Positions 37,342 through 44,736 of a stretch of 64,000 bases of DNA are shown here, piece after piece; position 1 is the stretch's first letter, and each line of letters starts with the position of its first letter. This DNA comes from Mesorhizobium sp. B2-4-3. Its GTDB lineage: Bacteria > Pseudomonadota > Alphaproteobacteria > Rhizobiales > Rhizobiaceae. The position numbers and the translations under genes are program-made. Below the pieces are notes generated by a model. It was not told where the DNA came from. It did not search any database and saw only the letters and a list, made by a program, of their open reading frames with translations. The stretch spans positions 62,001 to 126,000 of the forward strand of contig NZ_VFVL01000011.1 of the NCBI RefSeq assembly GCF_006442815.1, given 5' to 3'.

Positions 37342-38427
37342 ATGGCGAAAAAGCGCGACTACAGCCTTGTCGGCGAAAGCACGCGTACGGCGATCGAGAC
37401 CGGACTTGCCTCGGCAGAGTGGTACCACACCGACGTGGCGCGCAAGACCATGAAGGAATTGATGCAGCGCTCCGACGGGCCGGCGATCCGCGACACCATC
37501 ATCTGGATCGCCGCGATTCTGGGTTCTGCCGCCGGCATCGTCTGGTTCTGGGGCAGCTGGTGGGTCGCGCCGTTTCTGTTCGTCTATGGCGTGCTCTACG
37601 GCTCCTCGAGCGACTCGCGCTGGCACGAATGCGGCCACGGCACCGCTTTCCGCACGCGCAGGATGAACGACGTCGTCTACCACATCGCTTCGTTCATGCT
37701 GATGCGCAATCCAGTGCAGTGGCGCTGGAGCCATGCGCGCCATCACACCGACACCATCATCGTCGGCCGCGACGCGGAGATCGCGGTGATGCGGCCGCCG
37801 GATCTCATCAAGGCGGCGTTGGCCTTCACCGGCATCCTCGATTTCCGTTATTCGCTGCCGACGCTGGTGCGCCAGGCCTTTGGCACATTGTCGGACGACG
37901 AGAAGAGCTACATCCCGGAGATGGAGCAGCACAAAGCGGTGATCGCGGCGCGCTGGCATATGGCGGTCTATGTTGCGACGATCGCTGTCGCGATCGCGCT
38001 TAGGTCATGGATACCGCTGGTGCTGATCGGCCTGCCGCGCCTCTACGGCACCTGGCACATGGTGACGACCGGCTTGCTGCAGCATATCGGGCTCGCCGAC
38101 AACGTCACCGACCATCGGCTGAACACCCGCACCGTCTACATGAACCCGGTCAGCCGGTTCATCTACTGGAACATGAACTACCATGTGGAGCATCACATGT
38201 TCCCGATGGTGCCCTACCACGCGCTGCCGAAGCTGCATGAGCTGATCAAGCACGATCTGCCGGTGCCGAACCCGTCGATGTGGCACGCCTATCGCGAGGT
38301 CTGGCCGGTGCTGCTCAGGCAACTGAAATACGAGGACTATTATCTCAAGCGCGAATTGCCGCCGACGGCCAAGCCTTATCGCGGCGAGTTCCACGATCTC
38401 GACATAACAGCCGCAGCGGCCGAATAG
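37342..38427 (+). CDS. MocD-like fatty-acid-desaturase-family di-iron oxygenase
   Basis: Membrane-bound di-iron enzyme, 361 residues. Three histidine boxes are complete: H95-ECG-H99, H131-AR-H134-H135 and H281-VE-H284-H285. Two hydrophobic stretches (about 52-70 and 75-90) and another near 205-235 anchor it. This architecture matches MocD, which with MocE and MocF is implicated in rhizopine (3-O-methyl-scyllo-inosamine) catabolism, probably O-demethylation. The gene directly precedes a MocE-like ferredoxin. No MocF-like reductase is encoded in the window, so electrons must come from elsewhere. ATG at 37342 with GGAGG; an in-frame TTG at 37324 overlaps the ribosome site. Confidence 0.87.
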   Translation: MAKKRDYSLVGESTRTAIETGLASAEWYHTDVARKTMKELMQRSDGPAIRDTIIWIAAILGSAAGIVWFWGSWWVAPFLFVYGVLYGSSSDSRWHECGHGTAFRTRRMNDVVYHIASFMLMRNPVQWRWSHARHHTDTIIVGRDAEIAVMRPPDLIKAALAFTGILDFRYSLPTLVRQAFGTLSDDEKSYIPEMEQHKAVIAARWHMAVYVATIAVAIALRSWIPLVLIGLPRLYGTWHMVTTGLLQHIGLADNVTDHRLNTRTVYMNPVSRFIYWNMNYHVEHHMFPMVPYHALPKLHELIKHDLPVPNPSMWHAYREVWPVLLRQLKYEDYYLKRELPPTAKPYRGEFHDLDITAAAAE

Positions 38428-38456
38428 GCGCAGCATAGACAAGTTGGAGACAGACA

Positions 38457-38771
38457 ATGGCGGAGTGGGTCGAAGCATGCGCGGTCGACGACGTGGACGA
38501 GGAGGATGTGATCCGCTTCGACCATGGCGGCCGCACTTTCGCGATCTACCGCTCGCCGGACGACGCGTTCTTCGCGACCGACGGGTTCTGCACCCATGAA
38601 AAGGCCCATCTGGCAGCCGGGCTGGTGATGGACGACATTATCGAATGCCCCAAGCACAATGGCCGCTTCAACTACAAGACCGGCCAGGCCAAGGGCGCGC
38701 CGGTCTGCGTCGACCTCAAGACCTATCGGGTCAAGGTCGAGGCCGGTAAGGTGATGATCGATATCGGCTGA
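38457..38771 (+). CDS. MocE-like Rieske-type 2Fe-2S ferredoxin
   Basis: 104-residue soluble Rieske ferredoxin. The cluster ligands are C45-x-H47 (FCTHEKAHL) and C64-xx-H67 (ECPKHNGRF). It should deliver electrons to the adjacent MocD-like oxygenase, as MocE is proposed to do in rhizopine catabolism. It sits 29 bases after the oxygenase gene. Confidence 0.92.
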   Translation: MAEWVEACAVDDVDEEDVIRFDHGGRTFAIYRSPDDAFFATDGFCTHEKAHLAAGLVMDDIIECPKHNGRFNYKTGQAKGAPVCVDLKTYRVKVEAGKVMIDIG

Positions 38772-38799
38772 AAGCCGTCAGATAAAACAGGATGTACCG

Positions 38800-39603
38800 A
38801 TGAGCCGAAAGAGACCGACCGTCGCCGATCTGCGCGCCATGAAAGGCAAGCGGCAATTGACCATGCTGCGCGTGCTGACGCTGGAGGAGGCCGAGGCCGC
38901 CGAGCGGGCAGGGGTAGATATCGTCTCGGTGCCGCCGGAACTGGTGCTCAATCCGCAATATCGCGATGCCGCGCCCAGCCTCTTCACCATGCCGGGTGAC
39001 AATTTCTTCGAGATCGGCACCACAGACGATTTCGTGCGCTGGTCGTTCCGGCTCTACAAGGCCGGCGCCGACGCGGTCTATTGCAGCGCCGGCTACGCCA
39101 CGATCAAGCGCATGGCCGACGACGCCATCCCGGTGATCGGCCATGTAGGCCTGATCCCGTCGCGCGCGACCTGGACCGGCGGCTTCAAGGCGGTCGGCAA
39201 GACCGCGGATACCGCCATGCAGGTGTTCGAGGCGGTCAAGCAGTTGGAAGCCGCCGGCGCGATCGGCGCCGAGATCGAAGTGGTGCCGGTGGAGGTGGCG
39301 AAGGCGATCTCCGAGCGCACATCGCTGATCATGCTGTCGATGGGCGCGGGCACGGGCTGCGATGCGCAATATCTGTTCGCCGAGGATATCCTCGGCACCA
39401 ATCGCGGTCACATGCCGCGCCATTCGAAAGTCTACCGCAACTTCGCCGCCGAATACGACCGGCTGCAGGCGGAGCGCATCGCAGCGTTTTCGGAATATGT
39501 CGCCGACGTCAACAGCGGCGCCTATCCGGAAGACAGGCATATCGTGCATATGGATCCGGACGAGCTCACCCTCTTCATGAAGAAGGTGGACGCAAAGGCC
39601 TGA
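38800..39603 (+). CDS. PanB-like (ketopantoate hydroxymethyltransferase family) protein
   Basis: 267-residue TIM-barrel protein resembling 3-methyl-2-oxobutanoate hydroxymethyltransferase in its C-terminal half: IEVVPVEVAKAISERTSLIM and GAGTGCDAQYLFAEDILG mirror the PanB E-VP-A and GAG-DGQ-D-LG motifs. The N-terminal half departs from PanB: the VGDSLG metal-binding segment is replaced by IVSVPPELVLNP, and no ADLPF is seen. It therefore probably does not make ketopantoate. Located next to a demethylating-type oxygenase, it might handle a one-carbon unit or an oxoacid, but that is speculation. Last gene of the plus-strand run. Confidence 0.8.
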   Translation: MSRKRPTVADLRAMKGKRQLTMLRVLTLEEAEAAERAGVDIVSVPPELVLNPQYRDAAPSLFTMPGDNFFEIGTTDDFVRWSFRLYKAGADAVYCSAGYATIKRMADDAIPVIGHVGLIPSRATWTGGFKAVGKTADTAMQVFEAVKQLEAAGAIGAEIEVVPVEVAKAISERTSLIMLSMGAGTGCDAQYLFAEDILGTNRGHMPRHSKVYRNFAAEYDRLQAERIAAFSEYVADVNSGAYPEDRHIVHMDPDELTLFMKKVDAKA

Positions 39604-39620
39604 TCCAAGAGTCGAAAGCT

Positions 39621-41117
39621 TCAGCCTGTAGCTGGTGAACCTTGCCAGATTCCGCTGGCGAGGACGGCATAGAGCGCTTCGGAATCAATGCCGAGCGGTC
39701 TGTCTTCCTTGAGCGTGGCCACATGCGAGCGCACCGCCGCGTGGATCGCGCCGGTGGCCGGCGCGAGCGTTATGCCCTCGCGCAAATCGACCGCCTGCGC
39801 CGCCGCCATCAGCTCGAAGGTAATCAGCCGCCGCCACAGCACGATCATCTCGGCGCATTTGGCGACAGCGAGCGGCGTCTGCGTCGCGTGATCCTCGACG
39901 CCTTCGGACACCGGCAGGAAATCGAGCATCACGGGATTGGCCTTATGACGGATAGCGGCCAGGATCGCCGTCACCGTCTTCTGCAGCGGGACGAAGCCCG
40001 CCGAGGCGCCGCCGATCGGCGAGAGGTATTTCGGCAGGCCGTGGCGGGTCGAGCCGGTGAGCTGGATGAAGCGCGCGGCTGACGCTGCCGCGCATTGCGC
40101 GATCGCCAGGCCAAGCGTCTCGAAGGCGAGCGCCAGCGACGCGGTGTGGAAGTTGCCGGTCGACATGACCAGCTCATCCTCGGCAAGCACCAGCGGATTG
40201 TCGGCGGCGGCATTGAGCTCGATCTCGACCGCCAGCCGCGCATGGTCGATCGCCTGGATCAGCGCGCCATGGATCGAGGGCATGCAGCGGATCGACAGCG
40301 GATCCTGGATCGTGGTCGGCACCGGCGCTTCATCGCGCGCCAGCAGGTCGCGCAGCGCCTTCGCCGCAAGCTGCTGGCAGGCGCCCGGGCGTGCCTGGTG
40401 CTGGCGCGGATCGAGGATGGTGCGGTTGGCGCCAATACCTTCCATCGTCAGCGCGCCGGCCTGCTGTTGCTGTTCGAGCGCCGACAGTGCATCGGTCAGC
40501 GCCAGCGCCCCGGTGCCGGCCGAAACCGCCGAGGCGTTGATCAGGGAGAGGCCATCCTTCGCCGAAAGCGTGACGGGCGCAAGCCGCGCCATCATCAGCG
40601 CCTTGGCGGCAGGCATGCGGCGGCCCTGGTACTCCGCTTCGCCTTCGCCGATCAGCACCCTGGCGATCGCCGCCATCAGCAGGAGGTCGCCGGCGCCGAT
40701 CGAGCCCAGCGGCGGCATCACCGGATGCACGCCGGCATTGAGCGCCTCGACCAGCGCCGTGAATACACGCGGCGACAGGCCAGAGCCGCCGGACGCCAGC
40801 ATTGCAATGCGGGCGAACATCGCCGCCCGCACCGCCGGCACCGGCAGGGCCTCGCCGACGGCGGCGCTGCGGCCTTCGATCAACTGGCGCTGGAAGGCGC
40901 CGGCGTCGCCTTCGACGGCCGTGACGAGATTGGCGCCGAGCCCGGTGTTCAGCCCGTAAATCTGCTGGCCGCCGGCCGCGGCGGCATCGAGAACCTGGCG
41001 AGCCTTGTTGAGCTTTTCGACGACTGCCGGCGTGACCTCGACCTTGCAGGCATTGCGCGCGGCGGCAACCACATCCTCGATGCTGACGCCGGCGCCGGTG
41101 AGAACGAGCGGGCTCAT
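39621..41117 (-). CDS. Histidine/aromatic ammonia-lyase homologue lacking the MIO serine
   Basis: 498-residue member of the MIO lyase superfamily by length and motifs: YGLNTGLGANL (Tyr54), SLINASAVSAG (Asn194), STGNFHTASLAL and PVSEGVEDHATQTP (Glu). However, the ASG triad that cyclises to the electrophile is broken: residues 138-144 read GSIGAGD where GSVGASGD is normal, so the Ser is deleted. The QDPYSLRC tyrosine is Leu274 (QDPLSIRC). Canonical deamination is therefore unlikely. The ATG at 41117 overlaps the stop of the ornithine cyclodeaminase homologue, so the two are co-translated. The gene converges with the PanB-like gene. Confidence 0.88.
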   Translation of the reverse strand: MSPLVLTGAGVSIEDVVAAARNACKVEVTPAVVEKLNKARQVLDAAAAGGQQIYGLNTGLGANLVTAVEGDAGAFQRQLIEGRSAAVGEALPVPAVRAAMFARIAMLASGGSGLSPRVFTALVEALNAGVHPVMPPLGSIGAGDLLLMAAIARVLIGEGEAEYQGRRMPAAKALMMARLAPVTLSAKDGLSLINASAVSAGTGALALTDALSALEQQQQAGALTMEGIGANRTILDPRQHQARPGACQQLAAKALRDLLARDEAPVPTTIQDPLSIRCMPSIHGALIQAIDHARLAVEIELNAAADNPLVLAEDELVMSTGNFHTASLALAFETLGLAIAQCAAASAARFIQLTGSTRHGLPKYLSPIGGASAGFVPLQKTVTAILAAIRHKANPVMLDFLPVSEGVEDHATQTPLAVAKCAEMIVLWRRLITFELMAAAQAVDLREGITLAPATGAIHAAVRSHVATLKEDRPLGIDSEALYAVLASGIWQGSPATG

Positions 41118-42115
41118 GCGAAGCGCAGCCTCTGGCCGATGCCGTTTTCGCCGGCCTTGGCGAGCATCGCCTTGCCGAGCGCGATGTCGGAGAGCGAGAG
41201 GCCACGATGCCAGAACAGGATCGTCTCGCCATCGCTTTGCCGGCCGGCTTTCAGGCCGGCGGCGATCTGGCCGAGCTCGGCGTGCAGCGTCGCCTCGCTC
41301 AGCCGTCCCGTCTCGACATGGGCGCGCAGCGAGCCGAACTTGCCGCCCTTGCACTGCCCCCAGTCGTCGACGACGATCTTTTGCATGATGTCGGTGAGCG
41401 ACAGCTCGACCGCGCTCATCGTGCCGTAGGGCACGACCAGCGCGCCCCGCTTGATCCATTCGGTCTTGAGCAGCGGCTGCGGCTGCGGCAGCCGCGAGGC
41501 CTCGACCACGATATCCGCGCCTTCGACGCAGCTTTTCCAGTCAGCCACGGCCAGGACCGGCTTGCCGAGGTCGGCGGCCAGCTTCGCGGCGAAGGCGTCG
41601 CGGCTTTCCGGCCGGCGCGAATGGACGCGGATCTCGTCGAAGTCGAAGAGATGATCGAGCAGGCGCACATTCCAATAGGCGGTGCCGCGCGCGCCGATAT
41701 GGCCGAGCACCTTGGACGACTTCTTCGCCAGATGCTTGGCGCCGATGGCGGTGACCGCGCCGGTGCGCATGTCGGTGATGACGGTGGCGTCGAGGATGGC
41801 GCGCGGCATGCCGGTGCGCGGATCGAAAAGATTGAGGATGCCGAATTCCGACGGCAGGCCGTGCCTGTAGTTGTCGACATAATCGCCGACGATCTTCACG
41901 CCGGCGGCGTCGAGCGGCGCCACATAGCCGCGCAGCACGTTGAAGTGGCCGTGGAAGGACGGGTCGGGCTCGAGATGGACGCGCGGCTCGATAACGGTCC
42001 GGCCGTTGCCCTGCGCGACGAGCCCGGCTTCCACGGCGCCGACGATCTCGGCGTCGGACATGGCAAGGGCTTCGATGTCGAGAGCATTGAGGTAGTCGAT
42101 ATAAATCGGCTTCAT
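41114..42115 (-). CDS. Ornithine cyclodeaminase/mu-crystallin family protein
   Basis: 333-residue NAD(P)-binding enzyme. The Rossmann motif LGHIGARGTAYWNVRLL, the Lys of AAGVKIVGDYVDN and the Arg of VITDMRTGAVTAIGAKHL are present. Family members deaminate ornithine, reduce cyclic imines or dehydrogenate amino acids. It is paired head-to-tail with the MIO-less lyase homologue, so the two probably act on one amino compound. The ATG at 42115 has a GAGGA site; reading upstream is not supported. Confidence 0.88.
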   Translation of the reverse strand: MKPIYIDYLNALDIEALAMSDAEIVGAVEAGLVAQGNGRTVIEPRVHLEPDPSFHGHFNVLRGYVAPLDAAGVKIVGDYVDNYRHGLPSEFGILNLFDPRTGMPRAILDATVITDMRTGAVTAIGAKHLAKKSSKVLGHIGARGTAYWNVRLLDHLFDFDEIRVHSRRPESRDAFAAKLAADLGKPVLAVADWKSCVEGADIVVEASRLPQPQPLLKTEWIKRGALVVPYGTMSAVELSLTDIMQKIVVDDWGQCKGGKFGSLRAHVETGRLSEATLHAELGQIAAGLKAGRQSDGETILFWHRGLSLSDIALGKAMLAKAGENGIGQRLRFA

Positions 42116-42556
42116 GCGTTTTCCTCGGCCACCCCGCGGCTCATCCATAACAGGCGAAACGGCGACACGGAAGTTTGTTGGATAAGCTCTGGACTGGACC
42201 AGCGTCACGGCGATGTTTGCCTAGTCCTGCCGGCCAAGGCCGGAACCGAGGTTTCAGGCCATTCGACGAACAATTGAGCTCGCGCCGGTCGCATTTTTCG
42301 GACTTAAATCGCGTCGGCCCGCCACCTTCGAACTGCTCTTCCTCCGGCCGCGCGATTGATGCAACGGATTGCCAAAAAGCCAAAGAGTTTCCGGCTATTG
42401 CGCCAGTTTCGGCAATCGATGCGTCCATTTGGAAAATAGTTGGAGAGGCGCGGTTCTTGAGCGCGGATTCATTTGACGAGCCACTGTTGAGCCGATTAGC
42501 TTTCGGGCGGGATGGGAGCCGACACGGCCTTGCCATCGGGGCGAAAGACACAAGCG
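42116..42556. other. 441-base divergent intergenic region
   Basis: Gap between the cyclodeaminase homologue (minus) and the CUT2 permease (plus). It is visibly less GC-rich than the flanks, especially 42330-42460, and should hold promoters for both units. A small hairpin CCGGCC-AA-GGCCGG lies near 42230-42243. A 139-codon open frame crosses it (42175-42594) but has no family features. I saw no convincing operator. Confidence 0.55.
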
Positions 42557-43543
42557 ATGAATGCGATCGGCTGGCCGAACTGGAGGCGCCTTAATCAGGA
42601 AGGCATCGTCTTTGCCATCGCCATCCTGCTGTTCGCCGCCGCTGCGCTGGGCCTGCCCGGGTTCCTGACCGCCGACAATCTGGTGGCCATCGTCCGCTCG
42701 GTCTCGGTGCTCGGCATACTGGCGCTCGGCATGGCGGTCGTCATCATCGGCCGCGGCATCGACCTGTCGGCGGTGGCGATCATGGCGATGTCGGTCGCCT
42801 GGTATTTGCAACTGCTCAACACCGGAACCTCGGACGGGCTCGCCTTCGTGTATGTGCTGGCGGGCGTTTTAGCCATCGGCCTGCTCAACGGCTTTCTCGT
42901 CGCCTATGCCGACGTGCCGGCGATCTTCGTCACTTTGGCCACCGGCTCCTTCGTGTTCGGCTATGTGCGCTCGCAATTGATCACCCAGGATGCCGTGCCG
43001 GTGCCCGGCGGACATTGGGTCGAGCTGCTCGGCGGCGTCCGCTTCCTCGATATTCCGGTCGAGGTGTTCGTCTTCGCCGGGCTGGCCTTCCTGGTCTTCC
43101 TGTTCCTGCGCTACACCAAATGGGGCCGCTTCATCTATTTCGCGGGCGACAATCCGGTCGCCGCCCGCAACATCGGCGTTCCGGTGCGGCCTATGCTGGT
43201 GCTGCGCTATGTGCTGTCGGCTTTCGTGGCCCTGATCGCAGGCCTGCTGACGGCGGCCAGCCTGCATTCGATCAACACCCGCATCGTCAATTCGACGCTG
43301 CTCTACGACATTGTCCTGGTGGCGGTGATCGGCGGCATCGGCCTTTCGGGCGGCAGGGGCGGAGTGCGCAACGTGCTGGTGGGAGCGGCGCTGATCGGCA
43401 TCCTGCTCAACGCCATGACCATCATCGACATTCCACTGCTCTACCAGAACCTGATCAAGGCGGCGATCCTGCTCGGGGCCATCATCGTCGACGGCATCAT
43501 CAATCCGCGCGACGAACAGACCGCGCAACAAGGCGACATTTAG
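42557..43543 (+). CDS. CUT2 ABC transporter permease (first of two)
   Basis: BPD_transp_2-family membrane protein of about 328 residues with MAVVIIGRGIDLSAVAIMAM and VAVIGGIGLSGGRGGVRNVL. An ATG at 42512 is also in frame; 42557 was preferred because it begins closer to the first helix, although neither has a strong ribosome site. It precedes its binding protein, an unusual order, and is the partner of the fusion permease at 44737. Confidence 0.87.
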   Translation: MNAIGWPNWRRLNQEGIVFAIAILLFAAAALGLPGFLTADNLVAIVRSVSVLGILALGMAVVIIGRGIDLSAVAIMAMSVAWYLQLLNTGTSDGLAFVYVLAGVLAIGLLNGFLVAYADVPAIFVTLATGSFVFGYVRSQLITQDAVPVPGGHWVELLGGVRFLDIPVEVFVFAGLAFLVFLFLRYTKWGRFIYFAGDNPVAARNIGVPVRPMLVLRYVLSAFVALIAGLLTAASLHSINTRIVNSTLLYDIVLVAVIGGIGLSGGRGGVRNVLVGAALIGILLNAMTIIDIPLLYQNLIKAAILLGAIIVDGIINPRDEQTAQQGDI

Positions 43544-43632
43544 AGCAGAGGGGCTAGCCCATCTTGCTCTCGGGGTACCCGGAGCGATCGCGACGATCGG
43601 CCGGCAATGAAAACCGAACCAGAGGATGTGAC

Positions 43633-44658
43633 ATGAAACTACTCAGAACATTGATGGCCGCCGCCACGGCGCTCGCCGTTACCGCCTTCGCGGCGCCGAG
43701 CTTCGCCGCCGACGATCCGGGCCCCGCCGCCTATGCCAAGTCGCTCAACGGCAAGCGTGTCATGCTGGTGCCGCTGGCGATGGGCTTCGACCTGGCGCAG
43801 GGCTGGGCGCACTATCTGAAGAAGGAAGTCGAGGCCTGGGGCGGCACGTTCGAGACCCGTGACCCGAACTGGGTCGTCGATGCCGGCGCGCAGGCGATCA
43901 CCGACGCCATCGCTTCAGACACGCGGCCTGACGTGCTCATCATCCATGCACCCGACCTCAACTCCTATTCGAAGTTGATGAAGAAGGCGCAGGCCGCCGG
44001 CACCTATGTGCTGCTGGTCGACAATCCGGCGAACTTCCCGGCCGACGCCTTCGTCGGCAGCGACTGGGACAAGCTCGGCCAGCTCGAAGCCGAAGCGGCG
44101 ATCAAGGGCTGCGGCGAGAATTCCTCCAAGAAGATCGGGCTGGTGCAGGGCGACCAGGCAAACTCCTCGAGCCTCTACCAGTATGCCGGCATCATGAAGG
44201 TGCTGGAGAAGCATCCCGACTTCCAGGTGGTGGCAAAGCCCGACTCGAACTGGGACGCGACCACCTCGCGCAACGTGACGACGACGATGCTGCAGCAGCA
44301 CCCGGACATCTGCTCGATCATCGACTTCTGGGACGGCGACGCCACCGGCGCCTCGGCCGCGATCCGCGACGCCAAGCTCGACGGCAAGGTGTTCCTCGTC
44401 ACCACCGGCGGCGGCGAGAAGGCGGCCGATTGCGACAAGTTGGAAGACGGCACCTACGGCGCCGTGGTGATGACGGATCTTGCCCGACAGTCGGGCGACA
44501 TGAACGCCATCATCAAGTTCCTGCTGCAGAGCGGCCAGCCGGCCGGCACCTCGCACACCTACATCTACACGCTGGAGAAGGCGACGACCAAGGCCGACCT
44601 CAAGCCCGACAGCTGCTGGGACCTGAAGGCGCTGCAGGCCGAAGCGGCGGCGAAATAA
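43633..44658 (+). CDS. CUT2 ABC transporter substrate-binding protein
   Basis: 341-residue RbsB-like receptor with a Sec signal peptide of about 25 residues (SFA). The mature protein begins ADDPGPAAYAKSLNGKRVML; YVLLVDNPANFPADAFVGSD and KIGLVQGDQANSSSLYQYAG are typical of the fold. Several cysteines (for example in KGCGENS, DICSII and DSCWDL) could form disulphides. ATG at 43633 with AGAGGA. A hairpin follows at 44684-44709. Confidence 0.9.
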   Translation: MKLLRTLMAAATALAVTAFAAPSFAADDPGPAAYAKSLNGKRVMLVPLAMGFDLAQGWAHYLKKEVEAWGGTFETRDPNWVVDAGAQAITDAIASDTRPDVLIIHAPDLNSYSKLMKKAQAAGTYVLLVDNPANFPADAFVGSDWDKLGQLEAEAAIKGCGENSSKKIGLVQGDQANSSSLYQYAGIMKVLEKHPDFQVVAKPDSNWDATTSRNVTTTMLQQHPDICSIIDFWDGDATGASAAIRDAKLDGKVFLVTTGGGEKAADCDKLEDGTYGAVVMTDLARQSGDMNAIIKFLLQSGQPAGTSHTYIYTLEKATTKADLKPDSCWDLKALQAEAAAK

Positions 44659-44683
44659 GCCGCGCCGCCAGAACGCATCCACA

Positions 44684-44709
44684 AGGTGGCCGGATTGTTC
44701 CGGCCACCT
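44684..44709 (+). terminator. Hairpin with short T-run after binding-protein gene
   Basis: AGGTGGCCGG (44684-44693), loop ATTGTT, CCGGCCACCT (44700-44709), followed by CTTTCCC. A ten-base-pair perfect stem with a weak T-run; probably a partial (attenuating) terminator inside the operon. Confidence 0.6.
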
Positions 44710-44736
44710 CTTTCCCATTGATGACAGCAGCAGCCG

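Noticed and set aside
42175..42594. 139-codon open frame in the intergenic gap
   Set aside because: No ribosome site, no homology-like motif, atypical composition, and it runs into the permease gene in another frame.
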